Origin: Pseudomonas matsuisoli
Lineage (GTDB): Bacteria; Pseudomonadota; Gammaproteobacteria; Pseudomonadales; Pseudomonadaceae
Assembly: GCF_014647635.1 (NCBI RefSeq)
Contig: NZ_BMPO01000003.1
Coordinates: 310,001 to 374,000, forward strand
DNA length: 64,000 nucleotides
Direction: 5' to 3'
Of this stretch, positions 24,538-35,098 are shown piece by piece. Under the pieces are notes generated by a model that was not told where the DNA came from, made no database searches, and worked only from the letters and a program-made list of their open reading frames with translations. Each line of letters starts with the position of its first letter. Position 1 is the first letter of the stretch. A program made the translations under genes and the position numbers.

Positions 24538-25842
24538 TTAATTGAGCTGTTCGACGCGGATTCTAACCACCGGCCCTGCGACGCCTTCCAACGCCTCCAG
24601 CGCCTTGATGGCATCGTTGATACTGGTCTCGACGACACGATGGGTTAGCAGAATGAGCGGCACAAGCCCGTCGTGCTCTTCGGCTTCCTTCTGCATGATC
24701 GATTCGATGTTGATTCCGCGATCGGACAGGATGCTGGCGACTTGAGCCAACACGCCAGGGTGATCCTTCGCCTGGATACGCAGGTAGTAAGCACTTTCGC
24801 ATTTGGCGATGGGCATGATCGGATGATCCGACAAAGCGTCTGCCTGGAACGCCAGATGAGGCACGCGATTGCCCGGATCGGTGGTGAGTGCACGGACGAC
24901 GTCGACGACATCGGCGACCACCGCCGAAGCGGTCGGCTCCATACCTGCGCCGGCGCCGTAGTAAAGCGTCGAACCGACCGCATCTCCGTTGACCATAACG
25001 GCGTTCATCACACCGTTGACGTTAGCGATAAGACGGTCAGCCGGAATGAGCGTGGGATGCACGCGCAATTCGATCCCTTCGGCAGTCTGCCGCGCGATAC
25101 CGAGGTGTTTGATCCGATATCCCAGCGCTTCCGCATAGCCAACATCTGCCGTGGTGAGTGCAGTGATGCCTTCGGTGTAGGCCTTGTCGAACTGCAACGG
25201 GATGCCGAATGCGATAGAGGCCAAGATCGTCAGCTTGTGTGCGGCGTCGATGCCTTCGACATCGAACGTTGGATCAGCTTCCGCATAACCAAGCGCCTGC
25301 GCTTCCTTGAGCACGTCGTCAAAGGCGCGGCCCTTTTCACGCATTTCACTCAAGATGAAGTTGCCTGTCCCATTGATGATGCCAGCGAGCCAGTTGATCT
25401 GGTTACCTGCCAGCCCCTCACGAATGGCTTTGATGATCGGAATGCCGCCCGCTACCGCCGCCTCGAAAGCGACGATGACGCCCTTTTCCTGGGCCTTGGC
25501 AAAGATTTCATTCCCGTGCACGGCAATCAGCGCCTTATTAGCGGTAACCACGTGCTTGCCGTTGTCGATCGCCTTCAGCACAAGGTCTCGAGCCAGCGTG
25601 TAGCCGCCGATCAACTCGATGACGATATCAATTTCGGGGTTGGCCGCGATGTCGAAAATATCGTTTGTTACCGGAGTGGCGCCCGTGTCGCACTTCGGAT
25701 TCGGGCGACGAGCAGCAATCTGCGCAACTTCAATACCACGCCCGGCACGGCGGGCAATTTCCTCAGCGTTGCGTTTGAGCACATTGAAGGTACCGCCTCC
25801 GACGGTACCCAACCCACAGATTCCCACTTTGACCGGTTTCAC
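24538..25842 (-). CDS. hom: Homoserine dehydrogenase
   Basis: 434 residues from a GTG start preceded by GGGAG. It reduces aspartate semialdehyde to homoserine. The NAD(P) motif is 'GICGLGTVGGGTFNVL', the substrate region has 'GGIPIIKAIREGLAGNQINWLAGIINGTGNFIL' and 'EADPTFDVEGIDAAHKL', and a C-terminal ACT domain ('HPGVLAQVASILSDRGINIESI') gives feedback control by threonine. Heads the hom-thrC pair. Confidence 0.97.
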   Translation of the reverse strand: MKPVKVGICGLGTVGGGTFNVLKRNAEEIARRAGRGIEVAQIAARRPNPKCDTGATPVTNDIFDIAANPEIDIVIELIGGYTLARDLVLKAIDNGKHVVTANKALIAVHGNEIFAKAQEKGVIVAFEAAVAGGIPIIKAIREGLAGNQINWLAGIINGTGNFILSEMREKGRAFDDVLKEAQALGYAEADPTFDVEGIDAAHKLTILASIAFGIPLQFDKAYTEGITALTTADVGYAEALGYRIKHLGIARQTAEGIELRVHPTLIPADRLIANVNGVMNAVMVNGDAVGSTLYYGAGAGMEPTASAVVADVVDVVRALTTDPGNRVPHLAFQADALSDHPIMPIAKCESAYYLRIQAKDHPGVLAQVASILSDRGINIESIMQKEAEEHDGLVPLILLTHRVVETSINDAIKALEALEGVAGPVVRIRVEQLN

Positions 25843-26081
25843 GTTCGACTCCCATCGCTACCGCACTGCACGCCCATATGGCGGACGCAGAAAGAGCCGC
25901 ACATTACGAAGCACGGGGGCTTTAGTCAAATACGACAGCGTCATTAGGCGCGTCTGATAGTGCAATAGCAGACGCTGATAAAGCCCGGGAGGACTTAGCG
26001 GCGCTCATAAGCCGCCAAGAGCTGTCGGCGCTACTTTTCAGATCGCATTCTTCTGCGCGCCAATAGCCAAGCTGACGATTT

Positions 26082-26552
26082 CTAGTGCCCCACCACACGT
26101 TCATGCCACTGAGCCAAGGATTCGTCAGGATACTCATCAAAGTATTTGTCTTTCGAGCCGCGCTGCACCTCTACCCAAGAGGCTTTGGAATTCAGTAGCA
26201 GATGCGTGTGCTCCGGCGGAGTCGGGAGCTCCGTGTCGATAGCCGACGCATGGGGATGGACAAGGTCTGGATAGCTAGGGTCATACAGCCAAAGCGCGCT
26301 ACCGCAGTGCTTACAGAAATGGCGCTCGCCCGTACTGACTTCACCGTCCGGCATCTTGGCGCGGTACACGGTGAGATGTTCACGCCCCTGCACATGAAGC
26401 GATGCGTTGTCACCACCAAGGTTGATGGCGTAGCCACCACCTCCCGCCGTCTTACGGCAGATCGAGCAGTAGCAACGCATGAACGGATAGTATTGGCCCG
26501 ACTCCAGCGTGAAGCGGACTGATCCACAATGACATGAGCCTTCCAGTTTCAT
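26082..26552 (-). CDS. GFA/CENP-V-family zinc protein
   Basis: 156 residues with the ATG at 26552 set by GGAGG. 'KLEGSCHCGSVRFTLE', 'RCYCSICRKTAGGGGYAINLG' and 'RHFCKHCGSALWLYD' are the conserved zinc-binding cysteines of the GFA family (PF04828). Members are annotated as glutathione-dependent formaldehyde-activating enzymes, though that activity has been disputed and most are uncharacterised. It interrupts the usual dsbC-hom order, so it is an insertion relative to P. aeruginosa. Confidence 0.87.
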   Translation of the reverse strand: MKLEGSCHCGSVRFTLESGQYYPFMRCYCSICRKTAGGGGYAINLGGDNASLHVQGREHLTVYRAKMPDGEVSTGERHFCKHCGSALWLYDPSYPDLVHPHASAIDTELPTPPEHTHLLLNSKASWVEVQRGSKDKYFDEYPDESLAQWHERVVGH

Positions 26553-26652
26553 ACAAGCCTCCAGGTCGAACGGGTGGGACATCACCCTGTTCAACGTGGG
26601 ACCAAGTATCACTAGCGGGGTTTAGCATTCTGGATGACAAGCACGGCGAGCG

Positions 26653-27417
26653 TCAGCTACCAGCCCCTGCCGGCGCTTGGGACGCCGCCGCCTTCGATGC
26701 CGCAATCGCGGCCTTGGCGAGCTGTGCAGCCGGCTGATACCCAGGAATCATGCGGCCGTCTTCGAGCACGACGGACGGTGTACCCTGCACACCCACCATT
26801 TGCCCGAGTTCGAACTGCTTCGCGACGGGGTTAGTGCAGCTGGCACTGGCCACGGACTTTCGGGCCTTGGCCGCGTTCATTGCGGCCTGGCGGTCATCCG
26901 CGCACCAGACATCGACCAAGGTGTCATACCCCTGCGAACCGACGCCTTGTCGCGGGAACGCCAGATAGCGCACCTCGATACCTTGCTTGTTCAGCTCGGC
27001 CATTTCGCTGTGGAGCTTTTGGCAGTAACCACAATCGGTATCCGTGAATACCGTGATGTGCGCCTTGGTATTCTTCGCCGGAAATACGACCATCTCGGAT
27101 GGCGGAATGGCGTTGATCTGTTGCGCAACCGCGCGCTGCTCGGCTTGCTCAGTCAGATTGACGGCCTGCCCATCCTTGACCTGAAACAGGTACCCCTGCA
27201 AAAGGTACTGTCCGTCAGCGCTCGCATAGATCTGCCGCCCTCCCTTCAGTTGCACCTGATAGATGCCGGACAGTGGGCTTTCGGCAACGGCTTCGATCGG
27301 CATATTTGGCTGCAGCGCCTGCAACGTTTGGCGAATCGTCTGATCGGGATCGGCGCCCAGAGCTGCACCGCTTGTGAACATCAGGCCGGCGACTACAGCA
27401 GGAAGGATCGAACGCAT
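26653..27417 (-). CDS. dsbC: Thiol:disulfide isomerase DsbC
   Basis: 254 residues with signal peptide (MRSILPAVVAGLMFTSGAALG) and ATG at 27417 behind GGAG. An N-terminal dimerisation domain ('TLQALQPNMPIEAVAESPLSGIYQVQLKGG') is followed by a thioredoxin domain with the CGYC active site in 'FTDTDCGYCQKLHSEM' and the cis-Pro 'VQGTPSVVLEDGR'. It corrects wrong disulfides in the periplasm. The alanine-rich C-terminal tail is slightly longer than in E. coli. Confidence 0.95.
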   Translation of the reverse strand: MRSILPAVVAGLMFTSGAALGADPDQTIRQTLQALQPNMPIEAVAESPLSGIYQVQLKGGRQIYASADGQYLLQGYLFQVKDGQAVNLTEQAEQRAVAQQINAIPPSEMVVFPAKNTKAHITVFTDTDCGYCQKLHSEMAELNKQGIEVRYLAFPRQGVGSQGYDTLVDVWCADDRQAAMNAAKARKSVASASCTNPVAKQFELGQMVGVQGTPSVVLEDGRMIPGYQPAAQLAKAAIAASKAAASQAPAGAGS

Positions 27418-27485
27418 GGTGGCTCCAGAAGGCAATTTATGCGCGGCAGCGTAGCATAAAGGTGTGCTATGCCCTGCGACCGCCA

Positions 27486-28382
27486 TCAACCTCGCGGATG
27501 GTGCTGAGCATGTAGTTCTTGCAAGCGCGCGCGCGCAATGTGGGTATAGATTTGCGTCGTCGATAGATCGCTATGACCCAGCAGCATCTGCACGACTCGT
27601 AGATCCGCTCCATGATTGAGCAGATGGGTCGCAAACGCATGGCGGAGCGTGTGAGGGGAAAGCGCCTTGCCAATACCGGCCACCTGCGCCTGGACCTTGA
27701 TCCGATGCCAGAACGTCTGGCGCGTCATCTGTTCGCCCCGCAAGCTGGGAAACAACACATCACTCGGCTGGCCGTTGAGCAAAATCGGCCTCGCGTCACG
27801 GCAATAGCGATCGATCCAGTCCATGGCCTCAAGCCCGAGCGGAACGAGTCGCTCTTTGCTGCCCTTGCCGAACACCCGCACTAGCCCCTGCCGCAGGTTC
27901 ACCTGCTCAATGGTCAATGCCACGAGCTCGCTAACCCGCAGGCCGCACGCGTACAGTACTTCGAGCATCGCTCGGTCACGCATACCGATCGGCGTATCAA
28001 TGTCGGGCGCGGCGAGCAGTGCCTCGACATCGGATTCCGACAGCGATTTCGGTAGGGGCTTGCCCAGCCGCGGAAGATCGACGTCTAGTGTAGGGTCTTG
28101 AAGGACGATGTTTTCCCTCAGCAGGAACTGATAGAACCCCCGCAACCCCGAAATGAAGCGAGCGGTAGAGCGCGCCTTGTAGCCATTTTCGACCCGCCAG
28201 GCCAGATAATCGAGCACCGCATCCCGCCCTGCGTTCGGCAACTCCAAGTGGCGCGAGACAAGCCAGCCATTGAAATGAGCAAGGTCCGAGGCGTAAGCCA
28301 TGCGTGTGTTATCCGCAAGCCCACGCTCCAGCCAAAGTGCGTCCAGAAAGCGATCGATCAGGGGATGGTGAACGGGATGCAT
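27486..28382 (-). CDS. xerD: Site-specific tyrosine recombinase XerD
   Basis: 298 residues; acts with XerC at dif to resolve chromosome dimers. N-terminal SAM-like domain 'LIDRFLDALWLERGLADNTRMAYASDLAHF'; the catalytic domain has Arg in 'LYACGLRVSELVAL', HxxR in 'LSPHTLRHAFATHLL', His in 'LLGHSDLSTTQIYTH' and the nucleophile Tyr there. The ATG at 28382 gives the usual family length; a TTG 15 bases upstream is the alternative. Located just before dsbC as in P. aeruginosa. Confidence 0.96.
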   Translation of the reverse strand: MHPVHHPLIDRFLDALWLERGLADNTRMAYASDLAHFNGWLVSRHLELPNAGRDAVLDYLAWRVENGYKARSTARFISGLRGFYQFLLRENIVLQDPTLDVDLPRLGKPLPKSLSESDVEALLAAPDIDTPIGMRDRAMLEVLYACGLRVSELVALTIEQVNLRQGLVRVFGKGSKERLVPLGLEAMDWIDRYCRDARPILLNGQPSDVLFPSLRGEQMTRQTFWHRIKVQAQVAGIGKALSPHTLRHAFATHLLNHGADLRVVQMLLGHSDLSTTQIYTHIARARLQELHAQHHPRG

Positions 28383-28560
28383 AGACGAGAATTCCAATCC
28401 AGACCGCGCAGGATGATCTGCGCTTCGGCGATGGCTCGAAGTAGAACGAGACCGAGAGGTCTAATTTAAACCCGCCGCCATTCCAGCTGTGCAGCTCAAG
28501 ATGAGGCGCTATCGATCATTGAGGAACAACGCAGGCCAGAAACGCCAACGAGCAACCATA

Positions 28561-28588
28561 AAAAAAGCAGCCCGTAGGCTGCTTTTTT
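28561..28588 (-). terminator. Terminator at the end of the rpsP-rimM-trmD-rplS operon
   Basis: AAAAAAGCAGCC and GGCTGCTTTTTT form a perfect stem with a 4-base loop; on the minus strand the U-tract directly follows. Confidence 0.9.
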
Positions 28589-28606
28589 GCAAGGTCGGCC
28601 GGTCTT

Positions 28607-28957
28607 TTAAACCAGCTTTTCCTTGATGCGCGCTGCCTTACCGGACAGTTCACGGAGGTAGTACAGCTTCGCCTTACGTACGTCACCGCGACGCTTGACG
28701 GAAACGCTATCAACCAGAGGGCTGTAGGTCTGGAACGTACGCTCGACGCCAACACCGCTGGAGATCTTACGCACGGTGAACGCGCTGTTCAGGCCGCGGT
28801 TACGCTTGCCAATGACCACGCCTTCGAAAGCCTGCAGACGCTGACGGTCGCCTTCCTTCACCTTCACTTGAACGATAACGGTGTCGCCTGGGGCGAAGGC
28901 CGGAATCTCTTTGCTCATCTGCTCGGCTTCGAGCTGCTGGATAATCTTGTTGGTCAT
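28607..28957 (-). CDS. rplS: 50S ribosomal protein L19
   Basis: 116 residues beginning [29 protein letters not shown]. The core '[42 protein letters not shown]' is the L19 signature. Last gene of the four-gene operon and followed by a strong terminator. Confidence 0.98.
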   Translation of the reverse strand: MTNKIIQQLEAEQMSKEIPAFAPGDTVIVQVKVKEGDRQRLQAFEGVVIGKRNRGLNSAFTVRKISSGVGVERTFQTYSPLVDSVSVKRRGDVRKAKLYYLRELSGKAARIKEKLV

Positions 28958-29000
28958 TGCGAAGTGCTCCACAGGCATACACGGATATGCCATCGATACG

Positions 29001-29744
29001 TTAACTATCGTCCCGCTGGCGAAGATATTCCGCCAGCAGCTCTTGCTCTTCTCCAGAAAGCGAGCGGCAATCCAGAAGATCGGCGCGACGCTCGGCAGTC
29101 CTACCGAGGGACTGCATCAATCGCCAACGCCGGATGTGCTCGTGATTGCCGCTAAGCAGCACTTCAGGAACACGTTTGCCCTCATACACCTCAGGACGCG
29201 TGTAATGGGGGCAATCGAGCAGGCCGTCAGTAAACGAATCCTCCTCGGCGGAACCCGCATGGCCCAAAGCGCCAGGCAGTAACCGCGTAACTGCATCGAT
29301 CAGCACCATGGCCGGCAGCTCACCGCCGGACAGGACATAGTCACCAATCGACCATTCTTCATCGACATGCGTCTCTATGAAACGCTCGTCAATACCTTCG
29401 TAACGGCCTGCGATCAGGATGAGCGACTCGACCTTCGCAAGCTCCTGAACACCTCGCTGTTCAAGCGGGCGCCCCTGAGGCGAGAGATAGATCACTCTGA
29501 CCGCACCGCCCAACACTTGCTTGGCATCTGCCAACGCACGCTCGAGCGGCTGAATCTTCATCACCATACCGGGGCCACCCCCGAAGGGACGATCATCGAC
29601 CGTCTGGTGCCGGTCCTCGGTATAGTCGCGCGGGTTGCGGCAATTCAGCTCGACCAACCCTTGCTTCATCGCACGGCTGGTTATGCCGTGCTCACGTATG
29701 GCGGAAAACATTTCCGGGAAGATCGTGATGACTTCGATCTTCAT
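29001..29744 (-). CDS. trmD: tRNA (guanine-37-N1)-methyltransferase TrmD
   Basis: 247 residues; methylates G37 of tRNAs reading CNN codons, preventing +1 frameshifts. '[25 protein letters not shown]', '[21 protein letters not shown]' and the SPOUT knot '[33 protein letters not shown]' are diagnostic. The start codon overlaps the rimM stop. Confidence 0.98.
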   Translation of the reverse strand: MKIEVITIFPEMFSAIREHGITSRAMKQGLVELNCRNPRDYTEDRHQTVDDRPFGGGPGMVMKIQPLERALADAKQVLGGAVRVIYLSPQGRPLEQRGVQELAKVESLILIAGRYEGIDERFIETHVDEEWSIGDYVLSGGELPAMVLIDAVTRLLPGALGHAGSAEEDSFTDGLLDCPHYTRPEVYEGKRVPEVLLSGNHEHIRRWRLMQSLGRTAERRADLLDCRSLSGEEQELLAEYLRQRDDS

Positions 29745-30277
29745 CAAAAATCCGCATCCCAATCCACACGCATTTCGCCAGACGCCAGGTCTATCGCCTG
29801 CACACACTGCTCGGTGTACGGCAACAAACGCTCCCTATCATCCAGACTTCCCTCAACTGGCTTGACGACGATAACGTCGTTGGCACCTGTCTCGAGCAAA
29901 TGATCCAGACGACCGAGGAACTGTCCGGCCTGGTCAATCACACGAAGCCCGATCAACTGATGCCAGTAGAACTCGCCATCATTCAATTCGGGTAGTTCGC
30001 TGCGAGGGACTCTGATTTCGAACCCGGCGTACGTACGCGCGACCTCGCGATCATCCAGCCCTCGGAGCTTGGCGACGAGCACGTTGTTCTGCAAACGTCC
30101 TCTGACCAGCTCCACCTGCTTGATCTCACTGTCGCGAGTAAGCGTCCAGCGGCGGTAATCCAACAGGTTGTCCAACGGATCGGTAAACGAATAAACCTTT
30201 ACCTCACCTCGCACACCGTGTACCGAAACGATTTTGCCGATAACGATCAAGTCATCGGCCGGCAGCGGCACACTCAT
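29744..30277 (-). CDS. rimM: Ribosome maturation factor RimM
   Basis: 177 residues; assists 16S rRNA processing and binds S19. '[33 protein letters not shown]' and the PRC-barrel '[35 protein letters not shown]' define it. It overlaps trmD by one base and follows rpsP after 5 bases. Confidence 0.97.
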   Translation of the reverse strand: MSVPLPADDLIVIGKIVSVHGVRGEVKVYSFTDPLDNLLDYRRWTLTRDSEIKQVELVRGRLQNNVLVAKLRGLDDREVARTYAGFEIRVPRSELPELNDGEFYWHQLIGLRVIDQAGQFLGRLDHLLETGANDVIVVKPVEGSLDDRERLLPYTEQCVQAIDLASGEMRVDWDADF

Positions 30278-30282
30278 AGTGC

Positions 30283-30534
30283 TCAGGCAGTTGCCTTGGC
30301 AGCTTCCTTCAGCAGCTGAGCAACGCGCTCAGACGGCTGCGCACCCTGGCTCAGCCAGTAGTTGGCGCGTTCCTGGTCGACAGAAAGCTTCACTTCAGCA
30401 CCCGCAGCAACCGGATTGAAGAAACCGATACGCTCGACGAAACGACCATCGCGCGCATTGCGGCTGTTGGTCACGGTCAGGTGGTAGAAGGGGCGCTTCT
30501 TGGAGCCGCCACGGGCAAGACGGATGGTTACCAT
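30283..30534 (-). CDS. rpsP: 30S ribosomal protein S16
   Basis: 83 residues, '[25 protein letters not shown]..' the standard S16 opening, and '[12 protein letters not shown]'. First gene of the rpsP-rimM-trmD-rplS operon. The 181 bases upstream to ffh hold the likely operon promoter, which could not be pinned down. Confidence 0.98.
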   Translation of the reverse strand: MVTIRLARGGSKKRPFYHLTVTNSRNARDGRFVERIGFFNPVAAGAEVKLSVDQERANYWLSQGAQPSERVAQLLKEAAKATA

Positions 30535-30715
30535 GTGAAAATTGTTCCTATAGTCGGTGCTTAAAACCGGATTGCACACCGGGCCTAGGCCCGAAAGGCC
30601 GCATATTCTAAGGGTAAATGCGGCGAATGCAAATGCTTTTGACGAGCGAGCCGCGAGATGACGCAGCAAGCGATGAATAACCGCTTTCAAAGCAGCCAAA
30701 CACGCCTGCCAGAAC

Positions 30716-32095
30716 TTAAAACTTCGGCATCCCACCGCCGCCGGGGAACATGCTGCCCATACCGCGCATCATCTTCGCCATGCCACCTTTAGCGGTGACC
30801 TTCTTCATCATCTTCTGCATCTGTTTGTGTTGCTTGATGAGCCGGCCAATGTCCTGAACCTGCGTACCGGAACCCATTGCAATTCGACGCTTACGCGAGC
30901 CGCTGATGATGTCAGGGTCACGTCGCTCGGCGGGCGTCATCGAGTTGATGATCGCTTCCATCTGCTTGAACTGCTTCTCTGCAACGCCCTGGGCATCGCC
31001 CATCTTCGACAGGTTGACGCCACCAATCGCAGGCAGCTTGTCCATCAACCCACCGAGCCCGCCCATGTTCTTCATCTGCTGCAACTGATCGCGGAAGTCT
31101 TCGAGGTCGAAGCCCTTTCCTTTCTTCAGTTTCTTGGTGAGCTTGTCGGCCTTGTCGCGATCAAGGGTTTGCTCGGCCTGCTCGATGAGGCTGAGCACAT
31201 CGCCCATGCCGAGGATACGAGACGCCACACGATCCGGATGGAACGGCTCGAGCGCATCGCTACGCTCCCCCATACCAAGGAACTTGATCGGCTTGCCGGT
31301 GATGTGACGTACAGAGAGCGCCGCACCGCCGCGGGCGTCGCCATCGACTTTGGTTAGGATCACACCCGTGAGCGGCAGCGCCTCGCCGAAAGCCTTCGCG
31401 GTATTTGCAGCGTCCTGGCCCGTCATCGCATCGACGACGAACAACGTTTCCGCAGGCTTCACTGCGCCGTGCAGCGCCTGGATCTCGGCCATCATGTCCG
31501 CATCGACGTGCAGGCGACCTGCGGTATCGAGCAACACGACATCGATGTATTTCAGTTTCGCTTCCCGAATTGCGGCATTCGCGATATCGACCGGCTTCTG
31601 GCTCGCATCGGAGGGGAAGAACGTGACACCCACCTCAGCCGCCAACGTCTCGAGCTGCTTGATCGCTGCCGGACGATAAACGTCAGCCGACACCACCATC
31701 ACCGACTTTTTCTTACGCTCTTTCAGAAAGCGCGCCAGCTTGCCGACCGTTGTCGTCTTACCGGCCCCTTGCAAGCCCGCCATCATGACGACCGCTGGAG
31801 GCGCCACGCTGAGCGACAGATCTTCGTTGGCCGCACCCATGAGCGATTCGAGCTCGGCGCGCACGATCTTCACGAACGCCTGCCCCGGCGTCAGGCTTTT
31901 GGATACCTCGGTACCGACCGCGCGATCCTTGACGCGCCCGACGAACTCCTTGACCACCGGCAACGCGACGTCCGCTTCGAGCAACGCCATACGGACCTCG
32001 CGTAGCGTGTCCTTGACGTTGTCTTCGGTCAGTTTCGCCTTGCCCGTGACGGAGCGAAGGGTATGAGACAGGCGATCGGTTAGATTTTCGAACAT
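30716..32095 (-). CDS. ffh: Signal recognition particle protein Ffh
   Basis: 459 residues; GTPase of the SRP that targets membrane proteins co-translationally. NG domain with '[17 protein letters not shown]', '[13 protein letters not shown]' and '[14 protein letters not shown]'; the methionine-rich M domain from about 300 binds 4.5S RNA and signal sequences ('[32 protein letters not shown]'). The C-terminus ends in the Gly-Met rich '[17 protein letters not shown]' tail usual for pseudomonads. The ATG at 32095 fits the family length. Confidence 0.98.
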   Translation of the reverse strand: MFENLTDRLSHTLRSVTGKAKLTEDNVKDTLREVRMALLEADVALPVVKEFVGRVKDRAVGTEVSKSLTPGQAFVKIVRAELESLMGAANEDLSLSVAPPAVVMMAGLQGAGKTTTVGKLARFLKERKKKSVMVVSADVYRPAAIKQLETLAAEVGVTFFPSDASQKPVDIANAAIREAKLKYIDVVLLDTAGRLHVDADMMAEIQALHGAVKPAETLFVVDAMTGQDAANTAKAFGEALPLTGVILTKVDGDARGGAALSVRHITGKPIKFLGMGERSDALEPFHPDRVASRILGMGDVLSLIEQAEQTLDRDKADKLTKKLKKGKGFDLEDFRDQLQQMKNMGGLGGLMDKLPAIGGVNLSKMGDAQGVAEKQFKQMEAIINSMTPAERRDPDIISGSRKRRIAMGSGTQVQDIGRLIKQHKQMQKMMKKVTAKGGMAKMMRGMGSMFPGGGGMPKF

Positions 32096-32293
32096 ACACG
32101 TTCCCAGGATTCGTAAGCGCTTAACGGCGGACAGCGGGCCGAAAGTATAACGAAGAGCGCCAGACGCCGACACACGCATCCGCGGTTTCGGCGACACTCG
32201 ACCGCGCTGCACGTCAGCCTGGCCCGATTCTTTTGCGCCCGGCGGTTATGTGCCACACTCTCGCCCCTCTGGTCAGCTGCATTCAACCGCCCT

Positions 32294-33094
32294 ATGTACC
32301 CTCTTTTCCCCAGCCTTATCGCCGCTGCTTTCTATGCAGGCGCCGCCGCCTATCAAGGCAAATGCTTACTGCAGCGCACGAAGCCGAATAAGCCGATCCT
32401 TGCACTGATCGTATTGATCGCCATCCTGTTTCACGGCGGGGCACTCTTTCTGGAACTGAGAGAGACCGCCGGGCTCGATCTCGAATTCTTCAATGCCGCG
32501 AGCCTCATCGCCTACGCGATCATTATCATCACCCTGCTCGCATCTTTACGCATGCCGGTGGAGATCCTGTTGCTGCCACCTCTTTTGATCGGCGCCCTCA
32601 CCGTACTTCTTGCGCAGCTCCTTCCTTCAGGAACCGTGCATCCCGTGCAGCAGGAGCCGGGACTCATGGCGCACGTGCTGCTATCGATACTCGCGTACGG
32701 GGTGCTGACGATTGCAGCATTTCAAGCGCTGTTCCTGCTGGTTCAGGATCACCAGCTCAAACACAAACACCCGTCGGGCCTCATCCGTAGCTTCCCGCCT
32801 CTGCAAACGATGGAAAGCCTGCTGTTCAGCTTTCTATGGGCGGGCTGGGGCCTTTTGACGCTGTCATTGGCGTCAGGCGCTATTTTCCTGGAAAACATGT
32901 TCGCCCAGCACTTGGTACACAAAACGTTCCTGTCCTGCTTCGCCTGGATCGTGTTCGGCGGACTACTGCTCGGTCGGATGCGTATGGGCTGGCGGGGCCA
33001 CAAGGCCGTGCGCTGGACCCTGGTAGGTTTCTGCCTACTGATGCTTGCCTACTTCGGAAGCAAGCTCGTGCGTGAATTCATCCTTCACATCTAA
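32294..33094 (+). CDS. ypjD: Inner-membrane CcsA/HemX-like protein (YpjD)
   Basis: 266 residues, eight membrane helices, divergent from ffh as in most gamma-proteobacteria. 'MYPLFPSLIAAAFYAGAAAYQGKCL' and 'PGLMAHVLLSILAYGVLTIAAFQALFLLVQDHQLK' match the cytochrome c assembly family PF01578. The conserved His residues of haem-handling CcsA are partly present. The precise role is not established; it is a common neighbour of ffh. Confidence 0.9.
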   Translation: MYPLFPSLIAAAFYAGAAAYQGKCLLQRTKPNKPILALIVLIAILFHGGALFLELRETAGLDLEFFNAASLIAYAIIIITLLASLRMPVEILLLPPLLIGALTVLLAQLLPSGTVHPVQQEPGLMAHVLLSILAYGVLTIAAFQALFLLVQDHQLKHKHPSGLIRSFPPLQTMESLLFSFLWAGWGLLTLSLASGAIFLENMFAQHLVHKTFLSCFAWIVFGGLLLGRMRMGWRGHKAVRWTLVGFCLLMLAYFGSKLVREFILHI

Positions 33095-33206
33095 GCAGAA
33101 AAACGCCCCCGCCTTCATTTCCCCGCAGCATAACGCTGCCTGTCGGAAACCACTTATGCCACGCACAGCTTGGCGATAATGAAACAACGAATCGAGGAAT
33201 TTGCCC

Positions 33207-34388
33207 ATGCCCCGTATCGGTACCCCCTTGTCGCCGAGCGCGACCCGCGTCCTGCTGTGCGGCTCTGGCGAGCTTGGTAAAGAAGTCGCTATCGAGCTGC
33301 AGCGCTTCGGTGTCGAGGTTATCGCCGTGGACCGTTACGCCAATGCTCCTGCAATGCAGGTCGCGCACCGCAGCCACGTCATCAACATGCTCGACGGCGC
33401 CGCCTTGCGTGAAGTGATCGAGCGAGAGAAGCCTCATTACATCGTGCCGGAGATCGAAGCGATCGCCACCGCCACGCTCGTCGAACTCGAGCAGGAGGGA
33501 TACACCGTGATCCCTACTGCGCGCGCAGCCCAACTGACGATGAACCGCGAAGGCATCCGCCGATTGGCCGCTGAAGAACTGGGCCTGCCTACCTCGCCCT
33601 ACCACTTCGCTGACACGTTCGATGACTATCAGGCTGCAGTGAAAGCGCTTGGCTTTCCTTGCGTGGTCAAGCCCATCATGAGCTCGTCAGGTAAGGGGCA
33701 AAGCCTGCTCAAAAGCTCAGATGACGTTCAGCAAGCGTGGGATTATGCTCAAGAAGGCGGTCGCGCAGGTAAAGGTCGCGTGATCGTCGAGGGCTTCATC
33801 GATTTCGAATACGAAATCACGCTGCTAACCGTGCGACATGCCGGCGGGGTGACCTTTTGCGCACCCATCGGACACCGCCAGGTGAAAGGCGACTATCACG
33901 AGTCGTGGCAGCCTCAAGCCATGACACCAGAAGCCCTGGCCGAATCCGAACGTGTCGCCAAGGCGGTCACCGAAGCCTTGGGCGGGCGTGGACTGTTCGG
34001 CGTTGAGCTGTTCATTAAGGGTGATCAAGTCTGGTTCAGTGAGGTATCGCCACGCCCGCACGACACAGGCCTGGTCACACTGATTTCACAGGATCTCTCC
34101 GAGTTTGCGCTGCATGCCCGCGCCATTCTCGGACTGCCCATCCCCACCGTACGCCAACACGGACCTTCGGCTTCGGCAGTGATCTTGGTTCAGGGCGAAT
34201 CCACCCAAACCGCGTTTGGCAATTTGTCGGAGGCCCTTTGCGAACCCGATACCGCGCTGCGCCTTTTTGGTAAACCCGAGGTTGCGGGGCAGCGCCGCAT
34301 GGGCGTGGCGCTCGCTCGCGATATCTCGGTCGAGGCAGCGAAAGCCAAAGCGATACGCGCAGCGAAATCTGTGGACGTGGAGCTTTAG
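33207..34388 (+). CDS. purT: Formate-dependent GAR transformylase PurT
   Basis: 393 residues; ATP-grasp enzyme using formate and ATP to formylate glycinamide ribonucleotide in purine synthesis. '[41 protein letters not shown]' and '[19 protein letters not shown]' are typical. The ATG at 33207 has GAGGA 8 bases upstream; a TTG at 33201 is too close to it. Bidirectional terminator at 34405. Confidence 0.97.
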   Translation: MPRIGTPLSPSATRVLLCGSGELGKEVAIELQRFGVEVIAVDRYANAPAMQVAHRSHVINMLDGAALREVIEREKPHYIVPEIEAIATATLVELEQEGYTVIPTARAAQLTMNREGIRRLAAEELGLPTSPYHFADTFDDYQAAVKALGFPCVVKPIMSSSGKGQSLLKSSDDVQQAWDYAQEGGRAGKGRVIVEGFIDFEYEITLLTVRHAGGVTFCAPIGHRQVKGDYHESWQPQAMTPEALAESERVAKAVTEALGGRGLFGVELFIKGDQVWFSEVSPRPHDTGLVTLISQDLSEFALHARAILGLPIPTVRQHGPSASAVILVQGESTQTAFGNLSEALCEPDTALRLFGKPEVAGQRRMGVALARDISVEAAKAKAIRAAKSVDVEL

Positions 34389-34404
34389 GGCTCCGGCTCT
34401 ATAA

Positions 34405-34432
34405 AAAAGGCCTTGCAGTGCAAGGCCTTTTA
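34405..34432. terminator. Bidirectional terminator between purT and grxD
   Basis: AAAAGGCCTTGCA and TGCAAGGCCTTTT form a perfect inverted repeat with A-runs on the left and T-runs on the right, serving both convergent genes. Confidence 0.9.
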
Positions 34433-34439
34433 AAAGCGC

Positions 34440-34763
34440 TTATTCGGTCTTGGCGACCGCTTCCTTTATAAGCGGCTGAAGTTCGCCCTTTTCAAACATC
34501 TCGATAACGATGTCGCTACCGCCAACGAGTTCGCCGCCAACCCACAACTGGGGGAACGTCGGCCAGTTGGCGTATTTAGGCAGATTGGCCCGAATTTCCG
34601 GATGCTGAAGAATGTCGACGTAGGCGAACTTTTCGCCACAAGCCATCAACACCTGCGAAGCGCGCGCAGAAAATCCACATTGGGGTGCATTCGGCGAGCC
34701 CTTCATATAGAGCAGGACTGAGTTGCTGGCGATCTGGTCTTTGATGGTTTCGATGATTTCCAT
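34440..34763 (-). CDS. grxD: Monothiol glutaredoxin Grx4
   Basis: 107 residues with the CGFS active site in 'MKGSPNAPQCGFSARASQVLMACG', and 'WPTFPQLWVGGELVGGSDIVIEM'. Binds a [2Fe-2S] cluster with glutathione and passes it to other proteins. GAGG lies upstream of the ATG. Confidence 0.97.
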   Translation of the reverse strand: MEIIETIKDQIASNSVLLYMKGSPNAPQCGFSARASQVLMACGEKFAYVDILQHPEIRANLPKYANWPTFPQLWVGGELVGGSDIVIEMFEKGELQPLIKEAVAKTE

Positions 34764-35098
34764 GAAGGCACCTCAAATCTGATACTTCCCGGACGGGCCG
34801 GCGTGACCGTTGGAGTGTAACGTAAAAGCCGACGTTCCCGCTCGGGCATCTGGAACCCCGCCGTGCAAGCTGCATGCGTCGTCGGCTCAGAGCGCTGAGA
34901 ATTGCGCAGACGTCAGACTTCCCTATAAGATCCCGCCTTTGCTCGATTCGCCGCCCTCGGCCCCTCATGAAATCGTTCGGCTCCCTGCGGCGCGATCTAT
35001 CGACAAGTCGAGCCGGCACAGTTGGTCCCCGCCCTTTTAATCTCGCGAATCCAGGCCTATGGACCAGGGCCTGCAGCAGTGAATACAGGTAACTCTCC
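34764..35098 (+). promoter_or_regulatory. Divergent grxD/argF region with candidate argF promoter
   Basis: 335 non-coding bases. TTGCGC at 34902-34907 and TATAAG at 34924-34929 are spaced by 16 bases and could be a sigma-70 promoter for argF, leaving a leader of about 160 bases. No confident ArgR site was recognised by eye. Confidence 0.4.

Noticed and set aside
24673-25947. Plus-strand open frame (424 codons) opposite hom
   Set aside because: Antisense shadow of a complete homoserine dehydrogenase; no recognisable domain.
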